This document shows, one piece after another, positions 44,421 through 53,190 of a DNA stretch of 60,234 nt (positions are counted from its first letter, which is position 1; each line of letters opens with the position of its first letter). Location of the stretch: NCBI RefSeq assembly GCF_002086285.1, contig NZ_MVHU01000029.1, positions 1-60,234 on the forward strand, given 5' to 3'. The notes under the pieces are model-generated. The model searched no databases. It saw only the letters and a list, made by a program, of their open reading frames with translations, and was not told the origin of the DNA. Source of the DNA: Mycolicibacter kumamotonensis. Its GTDB lineage: Bacteria; Actinomycetota; Actinomycetes; Mycobacteriales; Mycobacteriaceae. The translations under genes and the position numbers were made by a program.

Positions 44421-45197
44421 ATGGGCACGACTGAACCGGCGCGGCCAGGCGGCTCGGCGGTCTGGTCCCCCGCGGTCATGCCGCCGATCGGGGTCGAGCT
44501 GAGCGACCCCCAGGCGCTCGCGGTTGCGTTTCGCCACCTCGCCGACATCGGCTTCGCCGAGAACATGGCGGGACACATCACCTGGCAGCCGGGCGGCCAG
44601 GCCGAGATGCTCGTCAATCCATGGGGATTGTGGTGGGCCGAACTCACCGCCTCCGATATCTGCGCCGTCGATGGGGACGCCCGGGTGGTCCGGGGCCGCT
44701 GGGATGTCACCCCGGCCATTCATATCCACACCGAGTTGCATCGCGCCCGCCCCGACGCCCGGGTGGTCATCCACAATCACCCCTACTACGTCAGCCTGCT
44801 GGCATCGCTACAGACGCTGCCCGACCTGGTCCACCAGACCGGCTCGTTGTTCCTCGATGACCTGTGCTTCATCGACAGCTACGACGGCGAAATCGACAGC
44901 GCCGCCCTCGCCCGGGACCTGGCCCTGCGCATCGACGAGGCGAACGCGGCCATCCTGGCGTCGCACGGGGTGATCGTCACCGGACGCACCCTGGCCGAGG
45001 CGGTATATCGGTCAGCGACCATCGAACGGGTCTGCAAGCTGGCCTATCACGTCATGCTGACGGGGCGAACCCCCGCGCCGATGAAGCGGTCCGACATGGC
45101 CGGCATGCAGGCGTCGTTGATCGAACGCGCCGCCGAGGTGTATTGGGCCGGTGCGGCGCGCATGACCATCAAGGCCGACCCCCATGTGCTGGACTGA
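44421..45197 (+). CDS. class II aldolase/adducin family protein
   Basis: A 258-residue zinc aldolase- or decarboxylase-like enzyme. Zinc ligands are expected in HIHTELHRARPD and IHNHPYY (near residues 95-122) and in ASHGV near residue 178. The family includes fuculose-phosphate aldolase and aromatic-acid decarboxylases. The catalytic acidic residue is not certain. It begins a three-gene operon with the amidohydrolase and hydroxyacid dehydrogenase. The ATG at 44421 is used; ATG 44478 (MPPIGVEL) may be the real start, as the first 19 residues are Pro/Gly-rich and unlike the family. Confidence 0.85.
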   Translation: MGTTEPARPGGSAVWSPAVMPPIGVELSDPQALAVAFRHLADIGFAENMAGHITWQPGGQAEMLVNPWGLWWAELTASDICAVDGDARVVRGRWDVTPAIHIHTELHRARPDARVVIHNHPYYVSLLASLQTLPDLVHQTGSLFLDDLCFIDSYDGEIDSAALARDLALRIDEANAAILASHGVIVTGRTLAEAVYRSATIERVCKLAYHVMLTGRTPAPMKRSDMAGMQASLIERAAEVYWAGAARMTIKADPHVLD

Positions 45198-45215
45198 GCA
45201 GAATCGAGGCTTTCG

Positions 45216-46484
45216 GTGAAATCGATCGACGAACTCAGCTCCGACCCGAACTTCACCACCGCCAAAGTCGGCGGCGAGCGCACCGTGACGTTTCTGCCCG
45301 AACCACCACGGGCGCAACGTCGTTACACGGTGATCTCGGTCGACGACCACATCGTCGAACCCCCCGACACCTTCGAAGGCCGCGTGCCGCGCAGCCTCGC
45401 CGCCCGGGCACCCAAGGTGGTCGAGACCGACAACGGCGGCCAGACCTGGATCTACGCCGGCCAGGCGCTGCCCAACGTCGGGTTCAATGCCGTCGTCGGC
45501 CGGCCGGTGTCGGAGTACGGTTTCGAACCCGCCCGGTTCGACGAGATGCGGCGCGGCGCCTGGGACATCCACGAACGCATCAAGGACATGGACCTCAACG
45601 GCGTCTACGCCTCCCTGAACTTCCCGTCGTTCCTGCCGGGGTTCGCCGGTCAGCGTTTGCAGCTGACCACCAAGGACCGCGACCTCGCCCTGGCATCGGT
45701 ACGGGCCTGGAACGACTGGCACCACGAAGTCTGGGCCGGCACCTATCCCGACCGCATCATCGGATGCCAGCTCCCGTGGCTGCTCGACCCGAAACTGGCC
45801 GCGACGATGATCTACGAGAACGCCGAAAGAGGTTTCCGCGCCGTCACTTTCAGTGAGAACCCGGCCATGCTGGGGCTACCGAGCATTCACTCCGGCCATT
45901 GGGATCCGTTCATCGCCGCGTGCGCCGACACCGGCACCGTAGTCAACCTGCACATCGGATCGTCCGGTTCGGCGCCGGCCACCACCGACGATGCACCGCC
46001 CGACGTGGCGGGCGTGCTGTTTTTCGCCTACGCGATCTCGGCCGCGGTGGACTGGCTGTATTCCGGGCTGCCCAGCCGGTTCCCCGAGCTGAAGATCTGC
46101 CTGTCCGAAGGCGGGATCGGCTGGGTCGCAGGGCTTCTCGACCGGCTCGACCACATGCTCAGCTATCACGAGATGTACGGGACGTGGAAAGCGCTCGGTG
46201 AAACCCTGTCGCCGGCCGAAGTGCTGCGACGCAACTTCTGGTTCTGCGCCGTCGAAGACCAGTCGTCGTTCTGCCAGCATGAGCGCATCGGCACCGACCA
46301 CATCATGCTCGAGGCCGACTACCCGCACTGCGACTCGACCTGGCCGCACACCCAGCGTGTCATCCACGAGCAGATCGGCGACCTGGCCCCCGGGGTGATC
46401 CAGAAGTTGACCTGGGAGAACGCCTCCCGGCTGTATCAGCATCCGGTGCCCGAGGCGATCCAGCGCAACCCGGACGCATTCTGA
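45216..46484 (+). CDS. amidohydrolase family protein (ACMSD/decarboxylase-like)
   Basis: A 422-residue metal-dependent hydrolase. The first metal motif is the reduced form ISVDDHIVEPP near residue 42, with NLHIGSSG near residue 247 and EADYPHCDSTWPHT near residue 368 as further ligands, as in amidohydrolase-2 proteins related to ACMSD and 5-carboxyvanillate decarboxylase. It may decarboxylate or hydrolyse a ring-cleavage intermediate. GTG 45216 follows the aldolase stop by 18 bases. Its stop is one base from the next ATG, so the genes are co-translated. Confidence 0.87.
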   Translation: MKSIDELSSDPNFTTAKVGGERTVTFLPEPPRAQRRYTVISVDDHIVEPPDTFEGRVPRSLAARAPKVVETDNGGQTWIYAGQALPNVGFNAVVGRPVSEYGFEPARFDEMRRGAWDIHERIKDMDLNGVYASLNFPSFLPGFAGQRLQLTTKDRDLALASVRAWNDWHHEVWAGTYPDRIIGCQLPWLLDPKLAATMIYENAERGFRAVTFSENPAMLGLPSIHSGHWDPFIAACADTGTVVNLHIGSSGSAPATTDDAPPDVAGVLFFAYAISAAVDWLYSGLPSRFPELKICLSEGGIGWVAGLLDRLDHMLSYHEMYGTWKALGETLSPAEVLRRNFWFCAVEDQSSFCQHERIGTDHIMLEADYPHCDSTWPHTQRVIHEQIGDLAPGVIQKLTWENASRLYQHPVPEAIQRNPDAF

Positions 46485-46485
46485 G

Positions 46486-47451
46486 ATGGACACTTCCGCG
46501 CCGTTGCGTATCGCGGTACTCGACGACTACCAGGGCATCGCCGAAACCGTGGACTGGTCGGCCATCCCGCGGCCCGTCGAGTTGCTCGCGTTGCGCGAGC
46601 ACATCGCACCCGGTGATGCACTCGTCGCCCGGCTGGCCGATCGCGAGGTCGTGGTGGCGATGCGCGAGCGCACGCCGATCGACGCCGACCTGCTGGGCCG
46701 GTTGCCGTCGCTGAAGCTGCTGGTCACCACCGGCCCGTTCAATGCCGCTATCGACACCGCGGCCGCTCACCGGCTCGGGATCACGGTGTGCGGCACCGGC
46801 GGCATCATCACCCCTACGGTCGAACTCACCTGGGCGCTGATCCACGCCCTACAGCGCCACCTGCTCGTCGAGGACGCGGCGCTGCGGGCCGGACGCTGGC
46901 AGCAGACCGTCGGCGCCGATCTGGCCGGGGCGACGCTGGGACTGCTCGGAGTGGGCCGCATCGGCCGGCGGGTCGCCGCGGTGGGCCACGCCTTCGGCAT
47001 GCGGGTGACGGCGTGGAGCCCGAACCTGACCGCGGAACGCGCTGCCGAAGCGCAGGCGGAGCTGCTGGACCGGCGCCGGCTCTTCGAGACCGCCGACGTC
47101 GTGTCGATCCACCTGGTGCTCTCCGAGACGACCCGGGGCATCGTCGGCCGCGATGAGCTCGCCGCGATGAAACCCGGCGCGATCCTGATCAACACCTCCC
47201 GCGGCGGCCTGATCGACGAGGCGGCGCTGATCGAAGCGCTGCGCACGAACCGGATCAGAGGCGCGGGGCTGGACGTCTATGGTCAGGAGCCGTTACCGGC
47301 CGGCCATCCCTTGACCGCCCTGCCCAATACCGTGCTCACGCCGCACCTCGGGTATGTCACCGAGAAATGCATGGACCGGTTTTACCGGGATATCGTCGAC
47401 GATATCGCCGGGTATTGCGCGGGCACGCCGCGACGAATTATTGACGCCTGA
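46486..47451 (+). CDS. D-isomer-specific 2-hydroxyacid dehydrogenase
   Basis: A 321-residue NAD-dependent dehydrogenase. The dinucleotide motif is LLGVGRIGRRVA near residue 151, the substrate Arg lies in INTSRGGLIDEAAL near residue 232, and the catalytic His is in TPHLGYVTEKC near residue 287. It resembles the phosphoglycerate-dehydrogenase-like branch, but lacks regulatory domains. It would reduce or oxidise a 2-oxo/2-hydroxy acid made by the aldolase step; inference. It starts 1 base after the amidohydrolase stop. Confidence 0.9.
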   Translation: MDTSAPLRIAVLDDYQGIAETVDWSAIPRPVELLALREHIAPGDALVARLADREVVVAMRERTPIDADLLGRLPSLKLLVTTGPFNAAIDTAAAHRLGITVCGTGGIITPTVELTWALIHALQRHLLVEDAALRAGRWQQTVGADLAGATLGLLGVGRIGRRVAAVGHAFGMRVTAWSPNLTAERAAEAQAELLDRRRLFETADVVSIHLVLSETTRGIVGRDELAAMKPGAILINTSRGGLIDEAALIEALRTNRIRGAGLDVYGQEPLPAGHPLTALPNTVLTPHLGYVTEKCMDRFYRDIVDDIAGYCAGTPRRIIDA

Positions 47452-47554
47452 CTGCCGCCATTTTATTCGATATTGCCCCCATAGGATCGCAACAAAAACG
47501 TCGCATCGGAATAACAATTCGACAATTATTCTTCCCGCGAATTCAACGCGCGGA

Positions 47555-47588
47555 AAAGGGCCCGCGGCCAGATGGTCGCAGGCCCTTT
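47555..47588 (-). terminator. terminator of the secreted-protein gene
   Basis: AAAGGGCC (47555-47562) and GGCCCTTT (47581-47588) form an exact 8-base stem. On the minus strand the 3' arm runs into TTTTCC, a good U-run, 11 bases past the stop at 47599. Confidence 0.75.
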
Positions 47589-47598
47589 ACCGAGGGGC

Positions 47599-48060
47599 TT
47601 ACTTGGTGCCGCCGGCCAGGCCGATGGGGGCGCCGGCAGCGTCTGCAGCCATTCCCACGAGAGGACTCGCCGCGGCGGCTCCGGCCGGTCCCGGCGCCAC
47701 CAGCGGCACCGGAGGAGGCGCTCCCGGCAGCACCGGAATCGGGGCGATCGGCACCGGCGGAACCGGCCCGGGAAGTCCCATCGGCACAACAGGAGCAGCG
47801 AGAGTAGTCAGGTCCGCGGCGGCCGGCCCACAAGGAGCCCCCGCCACCACTGCGGTGGTGTCGACCAGCGTCGCATCAGCCGGCGCTGCGGCGCCCGCCG
47901 GTCCCACGAACGCGGTGAGGCCGCCGTTACAGATCGGCCCACCTATCGGCAGCGGCGCCATTGATGGCGCGGCTGCCGCACTGGCACTGAAAATCAGTGC
48001 ACTTGCACACAAGCCAATACCGGCGAATATCGCGATACCGGGTCTCCCGAGGCTCTTCAA
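47599..48060 (-). CDS. secreted Ala/Pro/Val-rich protein of unknown function
   Basis: A 153-residue exported protein. The signal peptide is MKSLGRPGIAIFAGIGLCAS with cleavage likely after SAAAA near residue 31. The mature part is low-complexity: GPICNGG and CGPAAAD carry its two Cys, which could form a disulphide, and PVPMGLPGPVPPVPIAPIPV is a Pro-rich repeat. Such small secreted Ala/Pro proteins are typical of mycobacteria. No function can be assigned. The tRNA-Ala gene lies 213 bases upstream on the same strand. Confidence 0.8.
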   Translation of the reverse strand: MKSLGRPGIAIFAGIGLCASALIFSASAAAAPSMAPLPIGGPICNGGLTAFVGPAGAAAPADATLVDTTAVVAGAPCGPAAADLTTLAAPVVPMGLPGPVPPVPIAPIPVLPGAPPPVPLVAPGPAGAAAASPLVGMAADAAGAPIGLAGGTK

Positions 48061-48197
48061 CGCAAACTCCGATTGTAGTATCCAGCCCCCCGGACACGCA
48101 GTTTTTCGACTGCGATTGGAACCGTATCACAGCGGTGTAAGTTACTCGGCGCGCAATGTGATTCGTTACCGCACTGATGCGGATCAGCGACGTTGAA

Positions 48198-48246
48198 TCT
48201 GCGTTCACCAGGCGGCCTACTCGCATTTTTGCCTGGTCAACGCAGA
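48198..48246. repeat. long inverted repeat next to tRNA-Ala
   Basis: TCTGCGTTCACCAGGC (48198-48213) and GCCTGGTCAACGCAGA (48231-48246) pair at 15 of 16 positions around a 17-base loop. It is 26 bases past the 3' end of the tRNA and may be its terminator; the stem is longer than most. Confidence 0.55.
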
Positions 48247-48272
48247 GCGAACGCCGGTACTCAAAAAATGAG

Positions 48273-48345
48273 TGGAGCTAAGGGGACTCGAACCCCTGAC
48301 CCCCACACTGCCAGTGTGGTGCGCTACCAGCTGCGCCATAGCCCC
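48273..48345 (-). tRNA. tRNA-Ala (anticodon GGC)
   Basis: The minus strand folds as a cloverleaf: acceptor GGGGCTA/TAGCTCC with one G-U, D arm GCGC-AGCTGGTA-GCGC, anticodon stem CCACA/TGTGG with loop CTGGCAG (anticodon GGC), T loop GGTTCGAGTCC, and discriminator A. CCA is not encoded. A small ACTCA-TTTTT-like hairpin overlaps the 3' end. Confidence 0.95.
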
Positions 48346-48418
48346 GCGGTGTCGTGCTCATCGAAGCTACACCACCGCCATACCCAGGCTCAAAACACCT
48401 GGTCACTCGGCGACCCGT

Positions 48419-48868
48419 TCAGGCCGGATGCTGGGTCTGATGCAGCCCGTAGGGCACCGCGTCGAGCAGGGTGACGGTCACACTGGCACCGCTGGGCACC
48501 TGGTAGCTGCGCTGCTCGCCGGGACGGGCCCCGGTGATGGCCTTGCCCAGCGGTGACTGCGGCGAGTACACGTCCAGCCCGCTCTGGTCGTCGTCGCGCA
48601 CCCCCAGCAGGAAGGTCTCGGTGTCCCCGTCGTCGTAGCGGACCGTGAGCACCATGCCGGGCTCGGCCACACCGTCATCCGGCGGATCCTCACCGACGAC
48701 CGCGACCGCCAGCAGGTCATGGATCTGGTGGATCCGGGCCTGGCGCGCCTGCTGTTCGGTGATGTCAGCGCTACTGGAACCGATGTGCGGCTCGGACAAC
48801 TCGGCCAGCTCGGCCAGCAGCCGGTCCTTGGTCTGCTGTGTCATCCAGACACCTTGCGAATCAGCCAT
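48419..48868 (-). CDS. GreA/GreB-like transcription factor
   Basis: A 149-residue Gre-type factor. A short N-terminal helical hairpin (residues 5-62) precedes an FKBP-like C-terminal domain, with YSPQSPLGKAITGARPGEQRSY near residue 105 as the family mark. The hairpin lacks the two clear acidic tip residues of transcript-cleavage factors (GSSSADITEQ is the likely tip), so it may modulate RNA polymerase without cleavage, like Rv3788. AAAGGAG seven bases before ATG 48868 supports the start. Confidence 0.82.
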   Translation of the reverse strand: MADSQGVWMTQQTKDRLLAELAELSEPHIGSSSADITEQQARQARIHQIHDLLAVAVVGEDPPDDGVAEPGMVLTVRYDDGDTETFLLGVRDDDQSGLDVYSPQSPLGKAITGARPGEQRSYQVPSGASVTVTLLDAVPYGLHQTQHPA

Positions 48869-48915
48869 CGACAATCTCCTTTACAAACTTCAATTGGCTT
48901 GGGTATCAGATAGAT

Positions 48916-50172
48916 TCAGCGCAGCGGGTCGAGTTCACGCAACACGGTGGACTGCTTGCCGGTGGTGATCTGCTCGGCCAGCAATCGACCGGTCACCGGA
49001 CCGTGCGTCAGGCCCCACATCCCGTGTCCACCGGCGACGTACACGGTGCGCGGACACACCTCGCCCACCAGGGGGCGCCCGTCGGGGCTGACCGGGCGTG
49101 GGCCCACCCACACGTCCGTGCGCTCGGCCCAGCGCACCCCGTCGAGCAGCGGCCGGGTCGCCGCGATGATGGCCTCGACGCGGGCGGGAGTGACCGGGGC
49201 GTCCGGATCGCCGAACTCCATGGTTCCGGCGACCCGCAGTTTGGCGTTCAGCGGTGTGCAGGCCACCCGGGCATCGGGCAGGTAGATCGGGCCGGTGACC
49301 GGGCCGTCGACCGGGACCGTGAAGGAGTAGCCGCGTCCGGCCCGCACCGGCACCCGAACCCAGCGGGCCGCCAGCTGCGACAGCCAGGCACCGCTGGCGA
49401 TCACCGCTGCCGCCGCGGTCAATGTCGTACCGTCATGGCCCGTCACTACCACTCCGTCCCCCGACGGCGTCACGTCGGTGACGTCCACGGTGTGCAGCTC
49501 GGCGCCGCGGTCCACCACCGCGCGTCCCAACGCTGTCACGAACCGGCCGGGGTCGAGGAAGCGCTGGCCGTCGATCTGCACCGCGGCGGCCACCGCCGAC
49601 GACGCCAACGGCACCCGCTCGCGCAGCGCCGCACCGGTCAGTTCGGTGCAGTACACCGGCCGGCCGGCCTCGGAGAACCGCCGCAACTCGTCGAGCAGGC
49701 GCTCGGCGTCGGCCGAGGTGCGAAAGATCGCGGTGATCGGGGCATCGGTGACCGGGGCATCCACCCCGTTTGCCACCAGCACGTCGTAGACCTCGATGCA
49801 TTCGGCGCTCAGCGGCGCGTTGGCCCGCACCGCGCGGCGCCACGCCGACGGGCGGCTGTTCGCGGCAAAGCGCGCCAAGAAGGCCCATAGCGCCGGGCCC
49901 GCGTTGAGCGGGATCTGCAGCGGCGCGCCCCTGCTCAGCAGGGACCGCAGCCCGAAGCGCAGGTTGGCGGGCTCATTGAGTGGGATGGCCAGGGCCGGCG
50001 AGATCCAGCCGGCATTGCCCCACGACGAACCGGCCGCGACGCCGACGCGATCGACGACGGTGACCTGCACGCCGCGTTCCTGCAGGAACCAGGCGGTGGA
50101 CAACCCGACGATGCCGGCGCCCACCACGATCACCGACCGTGGCACGCCGTCGATCCGATTGTCCGCACCCAT
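48916..50172 (-). CDS. FAD-dependent D-amino acid dehydrogenase-like (DadA family)
   Basis: A 418-residue flavoprotein of the DAO family. The FAD-binding motif is VIVVGAGIVGLSTAWFLQERG at residues 14-34, with GSSWGNAGWISPAL near residue 48 as the DadA-type block and YVAGGHGMWGLTHGP near residue 388 at the C-terminus. It would deaminate a D-amino acid or a proline/hydroxyproline-type substrate. It lies 58 bases downstream of a PucR regulator on the same strand, a pairing often seen in actinobacterial amino-acid catabolism. Confidence 0.87.
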   Translation of the reverse strand: MGADNRIDGVPRSVIVVGAGIVGLSTAWFLQERGVQVTVVDRVGVAAGSSWGNAGWISPALAIPLNEPANLRFGLRSLLSRGAPLQIPLNAGPALWAFLARFAANSRPSAWRRAVRANAPLSAECIEVYDVLVANGVDAPVTDAPITAIFRTSADAERLLDELRRFSEAGRPVYCTELTGAALRERVPLASSAVAAAVQIDGQRFLDPGRFVTALGRAVVDRGAELHTVDVTDVTPSGDGVVVTGHDGTTLTAAAAVIASGAWLSQLAARWVRVPVRAGRGYSFTVPVDGPVTGPIYLPDARVACTPLNAKLRVAGTMEFGDPDAPVTPARVEAIIAATRPLLDGVRWAERTDVWVGPRPVSPDGRPLVGEVCPRTVYVAGGHGMWGLTHGPVTGRLLAEQITTGKQSTVLRELDPLR

Positions 50173-50230
50173 TAGTCCATGATGCGCTGAACACCGAAAA
50201 CCGGCTTGACCGAATCACACAACGACGACG

Positions 50231-51781
50231 TCAGCGTTTGTCGAAAACCGACATGTCACCGGCCGCTAGCTCGATCATCGCCGCGAACCGGGCGCGGGCA
50301 TCGTCGAGGCCCAGCGGCGTCACCTCCGCCATCTTGCGCAACCGGTAGCGCAGCGTGTTCTTGTGCACGCCCAGCCGCTCCGCCGCCCGCGCCAGATCGC
50401 CCTGGGCATCCAGCCAGGCCCGCAGCGTAGCCACGTACGGGGTCCCATGTGCCGCATCGTGGCGGCGCAGCTCGGCGACCGGCCCCCGCGCCGGTACCCG
50501 GCCGGCGCGGGCCGCGGTGTAGAGCCGTCGCAGCACGATCTCGTCCCAAGCCTCGTCGTAGGCCGGCGGCGCAGTGTCGGGCGGCGCGGCCTGGTGCAGC
50601 TCAAGGCACTCCTCGGCCTCGCGGCGCGCCGCCGCCAACTCGGCCACGTCGGCGACCGCACTGATTCCGGCCAGCACAGTGGCCTGCGGGGGCAGCGCCG
50701 AGCGCAGCCCACTCACCCATTGCCGGGCCTGCGCCGCGTCTTGAGCGGGCAGCACCGTGTAGACCGTGTTGGCGGCCAGCGCGCTGCGCCCGGGACGCGA
50801 CCAGCCGAACCCGGTGGTGACGGCCTCGAACACCAGCAACAGCCCGGCGTGCGGTTGGGTCGCGATCCGGGTGTGCACCACGATCACCCGCAGCGGCGCC
50901 CGGGGCAGACCCAACCGGGCGACCAGGGCCGCGGCGTCGGCCGGGTCGGTGTGGCCCTCCAGCAGCCGGGTCACCCACTCGGATTCGACCTGACGTTCCA
51001 GGTCCGCACTGGCCCGCGATCGCAGTACGTGCAAGGCCACGGTGTGGGCACCGTCGGCCAGTGCCGTCAACCGCTGCCCTTTCAGCGGGGCCGGGCACGC
51101 GACCCACACCGCTCCCAACAGCTCGCGGCCGGCGCGTATCGCCACCACCATCCGGCCGGTCAGGCCGTGCTCGGGGTCGGCGGCGACGAACAGTGGCTCG
51201 TCGTGGTGGTCCAGATGCTCGAGCACGCCGCGTTTTTCGAACAACCGCCGCAGCGACGCGGCCTCCTGGCGGTCCAGGATCGTCGCCGAGCGCGCCGGAT
51301 CGGCGTGCCGCTGGCCGCGCGAGTAGGCCAGCAACCGGCCGAGGTGGTCCTCGATGGTGACCGCTCCACCGACGGCATCTGCCAGGCTGTCGGCGACCGC
51401 GAACAGATCCGTTGGGCCGCGGCCCGATTCGGTCTCCCGGCCTTCGAGCACCAGCCCGTAGACCACAGCGGCCAGCTCGCTCCAGGACACCGCCGGATCC
51501 AGCACCAGCACCGCCAGCGACTCGCCCTCGCCGGCGAAGGCGGTCTTGTCCTCGCCGTCGCGCACCAGTACGGCGACGGCCTTGGCGGCCACCGCCCAAC
51601 GCACCGCCTCCTTTACCGAGCGGGCGCCGACGGCCAGCAGGACGTCGCCGATGACGGCGCGATCACCGTTCACCTCGTGCATCACGACGCTGCTCAGCTG
51701 CGTCGTCCGCGGGACGGAACAGAACCGCAGATGAACCCCGTAGCTGCCCACTACGTTGACCAGCCGGTCCAGCGTCACCAT
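50231..51781 (-). CDS. PucR family transcriptional regulator
   Basis: A 516-residue activator-type regulator. The N-terminal PucR domain covers residues 1-125 (GDVLLAVGARSVKEAVRWAVAAKAVAVLVRDGE, in part), a GGDEF-like region lies at about 280-400, and the C-terminal HTH_30 (DLARAAERLGVHKNTLRYRLRKMAEV) at about 465-490. ATG 51781 starts a sequence typical of the PucR N-terminus, so its 119-base overlap with the upstream MFS gene is probably real. It likely controls dadA and perhaps the MFS gene. Confidence 0.9.
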   Translation of the reverse strand: MVTLDRLVNVVGSYGVHLRFCSVPRTTQLSSVVMHEVNGDRAVIGDVLLAVGARSVKEAVRWAVAAKAVAVLVRDGEDKTAFAGEGESLAVLVLDPAVSWSELAAVVYGLVLEGRETESGRGPTDLFAVADSLADAVGGAVTIEDHLGRLLAYSRGQRHADPARSATILDRQEAASLRRLFEKRGVLEHLDHHDEPLFVAADPEHGLTGRMVVAIRAGRELLGAVWVACPAPLKGQRLTALADGAHTVALHVLRSRASADLERQVESEWVTRLLEGHTDPADAAALVARLGLPRAPLRVIVVHTRIATQPHAGLLLVFEAVTTGFGWSRPGRSALAANTVYTVLPAQDAAQARQWVSGLRSALPPQATVLAGISAVADVAELAAARREAEECLELHQAAPPDTAPPAYDEAWDEIVLRRLYTAARAGRVPARGPVAELRRHDAAHGTPYVATLRAWLDAQGDLARAAERLGVHKNTLRYRLRKMAEVTPLGLDDARARFAAMIELAAGDMSVFDKR

Positions 51782-53015
51782 CTACCGAGCCTAGCCATGT
51801 CGCGCTTGTGATTTCGCCGATCGGGCTGCGTGCCCGGGTCTCCGGTGCCAGCACCCAGGCCACGGCTGCCACCAGCAGCACCGCGCCGCTGATCGCAAAG
51901 CCCCACTCGAACGACAGCCGCTGGGCGATCTGCCCGACCACCAGCGACCCGACGATCGACCCGAGGTCGGACATCATCTGGTAGGTGGCCACCGCGGTTC
52001 CGGCCCGGGCCTGGTTGCCGACCAGGTCGGCGATGACGGCCTGCTGCGGCGCCCCGTACATGCCCGAGGCCAGACCGGCCAGATATGCCGCGGCCAAAAA
52101 CATCGCCAGCGACGAGCTCGCACCGAGCAAGAGCGTCGCGACGCCGGCCACCGCCAGGCCGGTGATCAGCGGGCCTCGGCGGCCGATCCGGTCGGACATG
52201 TGGCCGCTGGGCAACACCGCGCACACGTTGCCGATCCCGATCGTGGCCAGCGCCAGACCGGCGAAGGCCGGTCCGCGGTCTAAGACCTCGGTGACGAACA
52301 GCGGCACCAGCGCCACCCGCAGGCCGAACACCGACCAGCCGGTGGCGAAGTTGGACAGCAGCGCCGACCGGTAGGCGCGATGGCCCAGCGCTGCGCGCAC
52401 CGACACCGTCGGCCCGGTCGAGTCGGCCGGTTCGGCCAGATGCGAATGGCGCAGGCTGACGAACACGCCGGTGGCCGCGACCAGCAGCACCGAACCGTAG
52501 AACAGAAACGGCGCGCTGAGACCGAAACCGGCTGTCAGGCTGCCTAATACCGGACCGCCGACGGTGCCCAGCAGGAACGCGGTGGCGAACATCCCGGCCA
52601 CCCGCCCGCGAGCATCCGCCGGGCTGATGCGGATCATCAGGCCCACCGCGGCGATGAAGAACATCGTCGAACCGACACCGCCGAGCGCGCGGAACACGAG
52701 CAGCTGCCAGTAGGTCTGAACGAAGGCACAGGCGGTGGTCGACACCGACACGATCAGCAGGCCGGTCACATAGACCCGGCGTTCCCCCAGCCGCTGCACC
52801 ATCAGACCGCTCACCGGCGCGAAGCACAGGCGCATCAGCGCAAACGCGGTGATGAGGAAGGTGGTCGCGGAGATACTCACGCCGAAATGGCGGGCATAGA
52901 CCGGCAATACCGGCGACACCACCCCGTAGCCGAGCGCGATCAGGAAATTCGCACCGAGCAACACGAAGACCTCCCGCGGCAGCCCCATGCGGGCGGCCGG
53001 GGAATCAGAAGTCAC
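51663..53015 (-). CDS. MFS drug/sugar-type efflux transporter
   Basis: A 450-residue membrane protein with 12 predicted segments. MFS signature A is GLMVQRLGERRVYVTG near residue 73, and GHMSDRIGRRGP repeats it near residue 270, typical of DHA1-type exporters. The last 45 residues, past RARSPIGEI, are not membrane-like and are read through the start of the PucR gene in another frame, so an ancestral stop may have been lost. It is divergent from a small membrane protein gene by 175 bases with no visible operator. Confidence 0.85.
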   Translation of the reverse strand: MTSDSPAARMGLPREVFVLLGANFLIALGYGVVSPVLPVYARHFGVSISATTFLITAFALMRLCFAPVSGLMVQRLGERRVYVTGLLIVSVSTTACAFVQTYWQLLVFRALGGVGSTMFFIAAVGLMIRISPADARGRVAGMFATAFLLGTVGGPVLGSLTAGFGLSAPFLFYGSVLLVAATGVFVSLRHSHLAEPADSTGPTVSVRAALGHRAYRSALLSNFATGWSVFGLRVALVPLFVTEVLDRGPAFAGLALATIGIGNVCAVLPSGHMSDRIGRRGPLITGLAVAGVATLLLGASSSLAMFLAAAYLAGLASGMYGAPQQAVIADLVGNQARAGTAVATYQMMSDLGSIVGSLVVGQIAQRLSFEWGFAISGAVLLVAAVAWVLAPETRARSPIGEITSATWLGSVDGDAGPAGQRSGQLRGSSAVLFRPADDAAEQRRDARGER

Positions 53016-53190
53016 CTGCCGATTTTAGGCAACGGGCGCTGTCGCCTCCGCCCCGGACCTGCGGCAACCGGGCAGCGCGGCGCTGCACGCGACGCGGATC
53101 GCGGTGCGGCGGGTCGATGCCGCGCCCCGGTAATCTCAAGCCCGGAGGCGTGATCATGATGAATTGTCCAGGCGGCGACGAGGTCCGGCG

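Noticed and set aside
44396..44434. Small frame MMGPAAGEYGHD over the aldolase start
   Set aside because: It overlaps the aldolase frame and has no ribosome site or leader features; it may only be chance.
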